Source of the DNA: Bryobacteraceae bacterium
Lineage (GTDB): Bacteria > Acidobacteriota > Terriglobia > Bryobacterales > Bryobacteraceae
Length of the DNA stretch: 5,782 nucleotides
Direction of reading: 5' to 3'
Assembly (NCBI GenBank): GCA_030036985.1
Contig: JASHSD010000457.1
Location: 1-5,782, forward strand
A program made the translations under genes and the position numbers. This document shows, piece after piece, positions 1 to 5,782 of the stretch. A model generated the notes under the pieces. It did not search any database. It worked only from the letters and a program-made list of their open reading frames with translations, and was not told the DNA's origin. How positions within the stretch are numbered: the first letter of the stretch is position 1; every line of letters begins with the position of its first letter.

Positions 1-2677
1 TGGCGATCGTATTTTCCGTAATACCGTTGATCGGGTCGCTCGGGCTGGCCAGCAAAGGATTGTTCACGCTGTGGTACTGATCCAGGAGATTGATCGAACT
101 CGATCCCACGAACCCCGCTTCCAGCACCCAGTTCTGCAGGAACTCGTACTGGAAGGTGAGATTATACTGACGCGTCAGCGGCGTATGCAGATCCTGATCC
201 AGCGCCGGAGTGTCCAAAGCGGAGTTCGGCGCGCCCGCAAGACAAAGCGGCTGACATCCGCCGAAGTCGACCCAACGCGAGGCAAAGGTTCCCAGCGGAG
301 TCGTTGGATAAGGATTCGCGTTGGTGAAGGTGTTGGCGCCGGAGTAATCGAGCGTTACGGCATAAGGATAGCCCTGCTCGAGCCCGTGCACGAACGTCCC
401 GCCGCCGATCCGGTCGTAAAACATGCCGACGCCGCCGCGGATCACCAGCTTGCCGTCCTTCCGGGGCTGCCAGGCAAAGCCGAAACGGGGTGCAAAGTTG
501 TCCCAAGGCACTCCGCTCTGAGTTGGGAGCGTGCTTCCCGACACCAAAACGCCGGCGGGCGGCGCGGGATAATGCGAGGTATAGTTGCTCGGCACCACAT
601 ACCCTGCCAGGCCGGGCCCCGAGGTGGTGGGACCGGTCGGTGGCACGGGAACCGTTTCCAACTGGCTTAGCCAGAAATTAGTAAGATTGCCGTACTTATC
701 GCTGTAAGTTCCGTCATACTCCCAGCGCAGGCCAAGATTGAATGTCAGACGAGAATTGACTTTCCAGTCGTCCTGCACGAACGCGCTGTGGTTGTTCTCG
801 AGGTAGTCGTGAATGATGCCGTCGGGGAAAGGTCCGCTGCGGACGCAGAACAGGCATTGCAGGATGTTGCCGGGACCGCCGATAAGCCAATCGGCAAATG
901 TTCCGTAAAACAGGAAGCCCCGCTCCAGTCCCGCGAAAGAGATCGGCCATTTGGTTGTCTGGAATTCATACCCCACGCGAATCGTGTGCTTCCCTTTGGC
1001 CCAGGAAATCTGGTCGCCGATTTCCTCCTGATCGGTTGGACTGCTGTCGGGATAAAGAGAACCATTCAAACCAGGGCCGTTCAGAATAACGGTGACCGGA
1101 AGTTCCGTCACTGTCGGCACGATTGTTCCCTGTCCGATCGCCTGCGGCGTGGTGACTGTACTGTCGTGGCCTTTAGCGACGTTGTACTGTCCCGCAAGGT
1201 GGACCTCGTTCACCAGATTCGGGGTTACCAGAGTGGTGAGCTTCAGCACCGTGTCGATGTTTTCATAGAAGAGCGAAATAGGAGTTCCCGGCAGACCGCC
1301 TCCACCCAGCGGAAGAGTTTGCGGATCGTGGGTCCAGAAATACCGCGCGGATAAAGTGTTCTTACTGTTAAGCAGATAATCGCCGTTCAGGATCAGCTGA
1401 TTTTCGTTCCAGATGGCGGGGTCGCTGAATACCTCCGGCCCGTATACGCCGTTCGGATTGCTCGGAATGTAGTATTGGCCGTTGGGCAGCTTGAGATTCA
1501 ACATCGCCAGCGAAACCGGGCTGATATTGGAACCATTGCACGCCACCGCGCCGTCAAGCCCTCCCAGGAAAGTCAGATAGTTCGGGTTTCCCGGGTTATT
1601 TGCCGGACACAGCGCCGCGCCGATATTCGCCGCGGTGCGGACCGAAGGCAACGGGAACAGATATTGCGTGCTGGAGCCGCCCGCCGCGATCCCGTTTTTC
1701 TGTCCCGTGTACTGATAGTCGGCGAAGAAGAAAAGCTTGTTCTTCTTGACGGGTCCGCCGACGCTCCCGCCCGCCTGGTTCTGATTGAGAACTTCTTTCC
1801 CGCTCCCGTATTCATTGGCGAAGAAGGGGTTCGCGTTCAGGTCCGTCTGCCGGATGAACCAGAAGCCCGAGCCGTGAAACTCGTTCGTGCCCGACTTGGT
1901 CACCACGTTGACATTCCCGCCGGGGTGCGCCCCATAACTGGCGTCATAAGTCGAGGTCTGAATCTTGAATTCCTGAATCGCGTCGGGATTGGGAATGCCG
2001 ATTCCGGCATAAATGCCGGAATCGTTGGCGGAGCCTGTATTATTCGTGTTCACGATGGAAACGCCATCCATCATGTAGTTGTTCGAGCTGGGGTCGGCGC
2101 CGTTCACGCTGATATCCTGGGTCGCTTTGCCCAGCTGAGTGGCGTTATTCACGCCCACGTTGGCGCCCGCGGCCATGCTCAACAGCTGCGTATAGTTGCG
2201 GTTGCTCAGCGGCAGCCCCACCACTTCCTCCGTATTCACCGTGGTGCCCAAGGTCGAGCTCGCCGTCTGCAGAACTTCCGCGTTCGCCTCGACCGTCACC
2301 TGTTCCGATTGCGTGCCCAGTTCGAGCTTGCGGTCCAGCACCGGAGTCTCGGTCACGGCGATGTTGACGTTCGGCACATCCGCCGTCTTGAACCCGTTCG
2401 CGGCGAATCCGACTTTGTAACCGCCCGGCGGCAGAAGGCTGAACCGGTAACTGCCGTCGCTGTTCGTCGTTGCCGTGCGCACCTGGCCGGTATCGTTGCT
2501 TGTCAGCGTAACGGTGGCGTTGGCGACCGAGGCGCCCGACGGATCGGTGACCGTGCCCGTGAGCGCGCCCGTTCCGGCGGATTGCGCCCGCAGAGATTCC
2601 GCGCCCGGGAACAGACCGGCGCACACGGTCAGGGCGGCGACCGCAAAGTTCAGGCAAAGCAGCTTTGTGAGTTTCAT
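1..2677 (-). CDS. Oar-like TonB-dependent receptor with carboxypeptidase-regulatory-like domain (C-terminus missing)
   Basis: An open frame of 892 codons runs from an ATG at 2677 to the window edge with no stop; the C-terminal part is cut off. Residues 1-32 look like a Sec signal peptide (basic MKLTK, hydrophobic core, then SLRAQSAG). Residues 36-120 match a carboxypeptidase-regulatory-like beta-sandwich (GALTGTVTDPSGASVANATV, then NSDGSYRFSLLPPGGYKV). Residues 125-275 match the plug domain, with LPLSNRNYTQLLSMAAGA at 155-172, VNGADPSSNNYMMDGVS at 191-207 and VNVVTKSGTNEFHGSGFWF at 256-274. The rest is beta-barrel-like, with alternating aromatic strands such as KLFFFADYQYTG and LTFNLGLRWEYDG. 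Acidobacterial relatives are usually about 1,100-1,200 residues, so roughly a fifth to a quarter is missing. It should sit in the outer membrane and take up or bind a large substrate, perhaps a glycan or peptide; the substrate cannot be read from sequence. No SusD-like partner is visible. The start is supported by a GGGGAGGG Shine-Dalgarno. Confidence 0.93.
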   Translation of the reverse strand, partial: MKLTKLLCLNFAVAALTVCAGLFPGAESLRAQSAGTGALTGTVTDPSGASVANATVTLTSNDTGQVRTATTNSDGSYRFSLLPPGGYKVGFAANGFKTADVPNVNIAVTETPVLDRKLELGTQSEQVTVEANAEVLQTASSTLGTTVNTEEVVGLPLSNRNYTQLLSMAAGANVGVNNATQLGKATQDISVNGADPSSNNYMMDGVSIVNTNNTGSANDSGIYAGIGIPNPDAIQEFKIQTSTYDASYGAHPGGNVNVVTKSGTNEFHGSGFWFIRQTDLNANPFFANEYGSGKEVLNQNQAGGSVGGPVKKNKLFFFADYQYTGQKNGIAAGGSSTQYLFPLPSVRTAANIGAALCPANNPGNPNYLTFLGGLDGAVACNGSNISPVSLAMLNLKLPNGQYYIPSNPNGVYGPEVFSDPAIWNENQLILNGDYLLNSKNTLSARYFWTHDPQTLPLGGGGLPGTPISLFYENIDTVLKLTTLVTPNLVNEVHLAGQYNVAKGHDSTVTTPQAIGQGTIVPTVTELPVTVILNGPGLNGSLYPDSSPTDQEEIGDQISWAKGKHTIRVGYEFQTTKWPISFAGLERGFLFYGTFADWLIGGPGNILQCLFCVRSGPFPDGIIHDYLENNHSAFVQDDWKVNSRLTFNLGLRWEYDGTYSDKYGNLTNFWLSQLETVPVPPTGPTTSGPGLAGYVVPSNYTSHYPAPPAGVLVSGSTLPTQSGVPWDNFAPRFGFAWQPRKDGKLVIRGGVGMFYDRIGGGTFVHGLEQGYPYAVTLDYSGANTFTNANPYPTTPLGTFASRWVDFGGCQPLCLAGAPNSALDTPALDQDLHTPLTRQYNLTFQYEFLQNWVLEAGFVGSSSINLLDQYHSVNNPLLASPSDPINGITENTIA

Positions 2678-2680
2678 TAA

Positions 2681-2688
2681 CCCTCCCC
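2681..2688 (-). promoter_or_regulatory. Ribosome binding site of the TonB receptor gene
   Basis: Read on the minus strand this is GGGGAGGG, followed by TTA and then the ATG. It is a strong purine-rich Shine-Dalgarno with slightly short spacing, and it fixes the start at 2677. Confidence 0.75.
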
Positions 2689-2746
2689 GATCTCCCGAAC
2701 ACACGCGTATCGGCAAGCGCGCAAAAGCGCTGTAATTGGCCGAAAA

Positions 2747-2752
2747 ATTCTA
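2747..2752 (-). promoter_or_regulatory. Possible minus-10 element of the receptor gene
   Basis: Minus-strand TAGAAT matches five of six bases of TATAAT and lies about 70 bases upstream of the receptor start. No good minus-35 is visible at 16-18 bases spacing, so this is a weak call. An activator-dependent promoter would fit but is not shown. Confidence 0.3.
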
Positions 2753-2775
2753 ACCTCTCCCGCGTCCCGACGGAC

Positions 2776-2827
2776 TTGACGGAACCCCGAACCAGACCTG
2801 TACTCGGAATCGAGTCTATGCTATAGT
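2776..2827 (+). promoter_or_regulatory. Probable promoter of the winged-helix/TPR regulator gene
   Basis: Two overlapping sigma-70-like options exist. The first is TTGACG (2776-2781) with TGTACT (2799-2804) at 17 bases spacing, matching five and four of six consensus bases. The second is an extended minus-10, TGC-TATAGT (2819-2827), which would start transcription near 2834 and leave a leader of about 35-47 bases. The second has the better minus-10. The dyad at 2802-2815 overlaps or adjoins both and could be an operator. Confidence 0.45.
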
Positions 2828-2868
2828 CCGTCCATTGGCGATCAAAAGAGCGTCAAAAATAAGCGGGG

Positions 2869-4272
2869 GTGGATATCGATATGCAGGCCCAGGCAGGCCA
2901 GATAGCGTTCGGTCCCTTTAACCTCGACGCCGAAACGCCGAGGCTCTTGCGCGACAGAGTTGTTTTGGACCTGAGACCTCAGGCGCTGCACGCTTTGCGC
3001 ACGCTTCTGTACAAAAGCGGTCATTGCGTGAACTACGACGAGATGATCCGCGAAGCCTGGCACGGGATTTGCGTCTCGCGGCACACCGTGGCGGTTACCG
3101 TCGGAGAAGTCAAGAAAGCGCTGCGGGAATACGGGCCCTGGATCAGTTATCATCCGAAATTCGGGTATCGCATCGACGTGCCCAAGTCGGAAGACCTCAT
3201 CAGGAACGGCTGGCACTGCTGGCATCGCCACACCCGCGAAGGCTTCGAAAAAGCTCTTTCGCGATTTGAACAGGCGGCGCGCGATCACAGCACGGATTTC
3301 CGCGCATTTGAAGGAATTTCCCGTTGTTATCTGATGCTGGGTACGTTTTCCATGCGGCCGCCGCTGGAAATGTACCCCGCATTTCTGGAAGCTCACGCGC
3401 ACACCATTTCCCTGATCGGATTGACTCCCGAGCTGCGCGCCGATCGCGCCCAGGCATTGAACATCTTCGAGCGCAAGTTCGCCCAGGCTGAAGCCGAACT
3501 CCTGATCGCCAAACGCGAAAATACCGGAGCCGTGGGCATTCTCGTCCGCCTCTCGATTCTCTATGCCGTGTGCGGACGCTTCAATGAAGCTCTGGATTAT
3601 CTGAGCGAGGCTTATGCGGCCGATTCCCTCTGGCCCATTCTGCCCTCCGTCGAAATGATGATCCATTCCTGCCGCGGCGATTTCGATCGCGCGGTCGATT
3701 GCGGCAGGAAAGCTCTCGACCTGCATCCCTATCTGCCCATGGGCCGTTCCCACTACGCCCAGGCGCTCGAGTACGCCGGACGCCTGGAAGAGGCCCTGGT
3801 CGAGTACCGGCGCGCCTGCGTCATGTCACCCGATTTGCCCCGTCTGCGCGCGGAGGAAGCCAGATGTCTCGCCATCGCCGGCTGTAAGACCGAAGCCGCC
3901 GCCATCCTGAATGAGTTGGAGCAACTCCGGGCTGCCGAATATGTGGATGCCTACTTTATGGCGCTTCTTCAGGATGCTTTAGGCAGGCGCGACGAAGCCA
4001 TGCGGGAGCTGCAAAGAGCTCTGGATGAGAACTCCTGCCAGTTATTCATGATGGACATGGACCCGCGCATGCGCTCTCTCAGCGGCGCCGCGGGCTTCTC
4101 GCGTCTGCGCAACAAAGCCTTCCGGGAAGCGGATGCGATTCCCTTCGCCGCCGGTCTGCATGTGGAACAGGCTTCAGCCTATGTTGGTTCGGACACGCGA
4201 CCTCGGTCGCGTCTTTTCGGACACGCGACTTCAGTCGCGTCTTTAAATATCGCACCCCAAAAACGCGACTAA
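2869..4272 (+). CDS. OmpR/PhoB-type winged-helix transcriptional regulator fused to TPR repeats
   Basis: Residues 12-106 fit a Trans_reg_C winged helix: an N-terminal beta sheet (IAFGPFNLDAETPRLLRDRVV), the helix RPQALHALRTLLYKSG, the recognition region VSRHTVAVTVGEVKKALRE, and a wing hairpin (ISYHPKFGYRIDV). There is no receiver domain and no membrane segment, so this is a cytoplasmic regulator, unlike CadC/ToxR. Residues 124-390 carry several TPR-like helix pairs (for example AGRLEEALVEYRRACVMSPD at 303-322 and LGRRDEAMRELQRALDEN at 371-388), ending in a DPRMRSL...GFSRLRNKAF segment common at the end of such TPR modules. The TPRs probably bind a protein or a ligand; the target is unknown. 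The GTG at 2869 follows an in-frame stop at 2860; an ATG at 2881 has the better-spaced purine run GGGGGTGG (2865-2872) and may be the true start. Residues 441-467 are encoded by palindromic repeats and look non-native. Confidence 0.85.
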   Translation: MDIDMQAQAGQIAFGPFNLDAETPRLLRDRVVLDLRPQALHALRTLLYKSGHCVNYDEMIREAWHGICVSRHTVAVTVGEVKKALREYGPWISYHPKFGYRIDVPKSEDLIRNGWHCWHRHTREGFEKALSRFEQAARDHSTDFRAFEGISRCYLMLGTFSMRPPLEMYPAFLEAHAHTISLIGLTPELRADRAQALNIFERKFAQAEAELLIAKRENTGAVGILVRLSILYAVCGRFNEALDYLSEAYAADSLWPILPSVEMMIHSCRGDFDRAVDCGRKALDLHPYLPMGRSHYAQALEYAGRLEEALVEYRRACVMSPDLPRLRAEEARCLAIAGCKTEAAAILNELEQLRAAEYVDAYFMALLQDALGRRDEAMRELQRALDENSCQLFMMDMDPRMRSLSGAAGFSRLRNKAFREADAIPFAAGLHVEQASAYVGSDTRPRSRLFGHATSVASLNIAPQKRD

Positions 4273-4285
4273 GGTCGCGTGTCCG
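4190..4285. repeat. Cluster of three REP-like palindromic repeats, two direct and one inverted
   Basis: Three 24-base units lie at 4190-4213 (plus), 4218-4241 (plus) and 4262-4285 (minus). Each has a tag CGGAC, then a perfect 7-base stem ACGCGAC/GTCGCGT around a variable 4-base loop: CTCG, TTCA, and TAAG (CTTA when read in the same orientation). Units 1 and 2 are 28 bases apart start to start, separated by TTTT. They differ at two positions; unit 3 differs from unit 1 at three. Changes fall mainly in the loop while stems are invariant, as expected for repeats kept as hairpins. Unit 2 and inverted unit 3 could also pair with each other. The regulator gene reads through units 1 and 2 and stops in the loop of unit 3. 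Confidence 0.9.
4259..4280 (-). terminator. Possible intrinsic terminator for the minus-strand unit, formed by repeat unit 3
   Basis: For transcripts leaving the secreted-protein gene, unit 3 forms stem ACGCGAC, loop CTTA, stem GTCGCGT, followed directly by TTTT. A 7-base, GC-rich stem and a short T run make a modest terminator. It lies about 20 bases after the stop codon, the right place for one. The same palindrome may also slow plus-strand transcription from the regulator gene. Confidence 0.4.
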
Positions 4286-4300
4286 GTTATTTCCTGGATA

Positions 4301-5104
4301 CTAACGTGCCGAACAAGGCATAGGATTCCACTTGGCGCCATCCGGCTCCTTCTTGAAATCCGTACTGGTCACAAACGGCTCTTCCAGATAAGTAGGATCC
4401 TTCACGATCGTAGTCACATGGAACCAGATGTCGCCATTCGGCTCCTTCGTAAGATCGTAATACTCGTTCAGCACCGTATTGGCGCTGTAAGGCGGACCGT
4501 TCTTGCGCAGATACCCCGGCCGCAGCTGCGTGGTCACAATTTCGAGCGAGCGTCCGTGATTACCCTCCCTCACTGCGCCGAGGCCCGCAAGCGGCAATCC
4601 CGTACCACGCACGGGCCGCTCCCAGTTGGCCACCGAATAGCCCTGCCAGGACGGCTTGCCGTCCGCCGGCGGTTTGCCGTCGAAATGAAACAGGCGCGTC
4701 TGCGTGCCCGCGTCTGTTTCGATCTTCAGCGTGTTCTCGTCCTGCCACGTAATATGCACGCGTCCCGGAATGCGCATCACAGCCGGAGCGCCATAGGCGC
4801 GGCACTGTTCGCCCGCGGCTTCCACCTGCGCGGGATCCCATTCGTTACCCAGCTTTCGGCCGGCCGAGTTCAGCGGAATACTGGCGAAGTCGCCCTTGAT
4901 CGGCGTAACCATCCGCCAGCGCCAGTCCTCCGTAACCACTGACACCCAGTAGCCGGTAAGATCGACCGGAGCCGCTTCCTTCGCCGTCTTAGGCGCGGGC
5001 GGAGGTCCGCCGCGGCCGCCCTGCGCATAGAGCGATGCCGCCGCCAATAGAAGACTTACCGAGCCGCGACCGTAAGGGAGCGGTTTTCGCTGCGCCCTCA
5101 TCAT
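4301..5104 (-). CDS. Secreted protein of unknown function (DLTGYWVSVVTEDWRWRM family)
   Basis: A 267-residue protein if the ATG at 5104 is used. The start region holds GTG (5107), ATG (5104) and ATG (5101) in a row; GGTGG lies 3, 6 and 9 bases upstream of each, favouring 5104. The N-terminus has a basic stretch, an inserted PLPYGRGSV segment, a short hydrophobic run SLLLAAASLYAQ and then a Gly/Pro-rich linker (GGRGGPPPAPKTAKEAAP). This looks like a Sec signal peptide with an atypically long n-region. The mature part starts DLTGYWVSVVTEDWRWRM and is rich in aromatic, beta-prone segments (RVHITWQDENTLKIETDAG, TRLFHFDG, NTVLNEYYDLTKEPNGDIW), suggesting a beta-sheet fold. I recall similar acidobacterial proteins annotated as hypothetical; no enzymatic motif is visible. 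It probably acts in the periplasm or outside the cell. The overlap with the upstream MBL-fold gene suggests a joint role. Confidence 0.82.
   Translation of the reverse strand: MMRAQRKPLPYGRGSVSLLLAAASLYAQGGRGGPPPAPKTAKEAAPVDLTGYWVSVVTEDWRWRMVTPIKGDFASIPLNSAGRKLGNEWDPAQVEAAGEQCRAYGAPAVMRIPGRVHITWQDENTLKIETDAGTQTRLFHFDGKPPADGKPSWQGYSVANWERPVRGTGLPLAGLGAVREGNHGRSLEIVTTQLRPGYLRKNGPPYSANTVLNEYYDLTKEPNGDIWFHVTTIVKDPTYLEEPFVTSTDFKKEPDGAKWNPMPCSAR
5054..5087 (-). repeat. Interspersed repeat encoding PLPYGRGSV within the signal peptide
   Basis: On the minus strand the core reads CGCTCCCTTACGGTCGCGG followed by CTCGGTAA, translated KPLPYGRGSV. From memory, this peptide and DNA string recur in many unrelated acidobacterial proteins and intergenic regions, as expected of a dispersed short repeat. 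Only one copy is present here, so its repeat nature cannot be shown from this window alone. It contains an imperfect TTAC...GTAA dyad and sits between the basic start and hydrophobic core of the signal peptide, in frame. Confidence 0.55.
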
Positions 5105-5782
5105 CACTTTCCACCCAAGCTCTTATACACAGCTTCGATAAACATATCCGTAGTCCAGTTGCCCGAGGCCGGCCCGTACTGTGTATCGTAATCCAGCGTC
5201 GGCCGCGCCGCCTTGACTTCGGCCAGCGTCTTACCCTTCTTGATCAGATCCTGAATGCGATCGCGAATAATGGTCACCATGTTGCGGTACTCAACCACAT
5301 CCGCTTCTTCGCAAAGCCTTCCCCGCCCCGGAATCACGTAAGTTCCGCCTTCCTGATACTTCGCGGGCACCGTAAGTTCCAGAATATGATTCAGCGCATC
5401 GATCTCCCCCTGCACGCTGCCGCCCCTGGCCACATCGATCACGGGATAAGTCTCCGGAGTAAAGATATCGCCAACACTCAGCACATCCGAGCGGCGGAAG
5501 AATACGATGCTGTCTCCGTCCGTATGTGCCGCGGGCATGTGGTACACCACCACCGCCTCGTTGTTGAGGAAAAAATCCTTGGTGGGAGTGAAATACTCGT
5601 CGTTCGGCCAGTCCGCTTCGGGAAACTCCGACTGTGCTCCCGCGGCGCGCGCGCTCATCCGGTTCAGCACATGATCGTTCGCGACAATCCGCGGCATCCC
5701 TCCCATCGCTCCCAATTTGACCAAAGCCGCATTGCCGCCCGCGTGATCCACGCCGGAATCGGTGTCGATAATGTATTTGATC
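5104..5782 (-). CDS. Metallo-beta-lactamase-fold protein with degenerate metal site (N-terminus missing)
   Basis: The frame is open from the window edge to a TGA at 5106-5104, giving 225 residues of the middle and C-terminal parts. Counting from the first visible residue, IIDTDSGVDHAGGN (4-17) aligns with the MBL motif usually THxHxDHxGGN, AHTDGD (85-90) with the third metal-binding motif, VGDIF (103-107) with the bridging aspartate, and VIPGRGRLCEEADVVEYRNM (149-168) with the usual PGHG loop. A C-terminal helix and the segment KAARPTLDYDTQYG follow, typical of acidobacterial relatives. The family is expected to hydrolyse an ester, thioester or lactam-like bond using one or two metal ions. 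Here two histidines of HxHxDH and the PGHG histidine are replaced (D8, G10, R153), while D12, H13, H86 and D105 remain. It may bind one metal, act differently, or be inactive. Full-length relatives are about 300 residues; a signal peptide may lie outside the window. A GTG at 5751 falls inside the motif and is not the start. Confidence 0.85.
   Translation of the reverse strand, partial: IKYIIDTDSGVDHAGGNAALVKLGAMGGMPRIVANDHVLNRMSARAAGAQSEFPEADWPNDEYFTPTKDFFLNNEAVVVYHMPAAHTDGDSIVFFRRSDVLSVGDIFTPETYPVIDVARGGSVQGEIDALNHILELTVPAKYQEGGTYVIPGRGRLCEEADVVEYRNMVTIIRDRIQDLIKKGKTLAEVKAARPTLDYDTQYGPASGNWTTDMFIEAVYKSLGGK

Larger units (their letters stand above)
2678..2868. promoter_or_regulatory. Divergent intergenic control region between receptor and regulator
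   Basis: About 190 bases separate the two divergent starts, enough for two promoters and operators. A small dyad, AGCGC-GCAAAA-GCGCT at 2716-2731, would form a hairpin in the receptor 5' leader. Another dyad, ACTCG-GAAT-CGAGT at 2802-2815, lies just upstream of the best minus-10 for the regulator. The leader of the regulator also contains two near-direct repeats, GCGATCAAAA (2838-2847) and GCGTCAAAAA (2850-2859). No small gene with a credible start was seen. That the regulator binds here is inference. Confidence 0.6.

Noticed and set aside
71..670. 199-codon plus-strand open frame
   Set aside because: It is a shadow of the receptor barrel with low-complexity Arg/Gly-rich sequence and no family resemblance.
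2611..2677. Lipoprotein signal in the receptor N-terminus (LTVC at 16-19)
   Set aside because: The residue before Cys is Val, not Gly, Ala or Ser, and a normal Sec cleavage region follows at SLRAQSAG.
1475..2680. 401-codon plus-strand open frame
   Set aside because: It is antisense to the TonB receptor, is Arg/Gly/Val/His-rich without any domain, and the opposite frame has clear signal peptide, regulatory-like and plug domains.
2842..3753. 303-codon minus-strand open frame
   Set aside because: It is antisense to the winged-helix/TPR gene, has no recognisable motif, and would cover the regulator's start and promoter.
4190..4285. CRISPR array
   Set aside because: There are only three units, spacers of 4 and 20 bases, and one unit is inverted; the units are hairpins rather than CRISPR repeats.
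4418..4942. 174-codon plus-strand open frame
   Set aside because: It is antisense to the secreted protein gene; composition is that of a shadow frame.
5743..5782. A start of the MBL-fold protein at the GTG at 5751
   Set aside because: The frame continues upstream with IKYIIDTDSG, which is the expected strand before the metal motif, so the true start is outside the window.

Overview
The window looks like a chromosomal segment of an acidobacterium, most likely from the Bryobacterales / 'Candidatus Solibacter' group. The signs are high GC content, an Oar-like TonB-dependent outer-membrane protein with an N-terminal carboxypeptidase-regulatory-like domain, an OmpR-type winged-helix regulator fused to TPRs, a secreted protein with the opening DLTGYWVSVVTEDWRWRM, and a short repeat read as PLPYGRGSV. 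This placement rests on recalled family features, not on a database search.

Layout. Bases 1-2677 (minus strand) hold most of a TonB-dependent receptor-like protein; its C-terminus lies outside the window. Bases 2678-2868 are a divergent promoter region. Bases 2869-4272 (plus strand) encode a cytoplasmic winged-helix/TPR regulator. Its last codons and stop lie inside a cluster of three short palindromic repeats (4190-4285). The minus strand from 4301 onward carries a two-gene unit transcribed toward the regulator: a metallo-beta-lactamase-fold protein (5104 to beyond the window end, N-terminus missing), then a small secreted protein of unknown function (4301-5104). The stop of the first overlaps the start of the second.

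How the parts may work together. The regulator and the receptor are divergent and share about 190 bases of regulatory DNA, so the regulator may control the receptor, itself, or both; this is inference. The MBL-fold gene and the secreted-protein gene are probably co-transcribed and translationally coupled.

The most notable observations are three. Repeat DNA supplies the C-terminus of the regulator. A second repeat lies inside the signal peptide of the secreted protein. The MBL-fold protein lacks three usual zinc-ligand histidines (HxHxDH reads DxGxDH, and PGHG reads PGRG). No RNA genes, CRISPR arrays, insertion sequences or transposases were seen. I did not find clear evidence of a new multi-gene system here.
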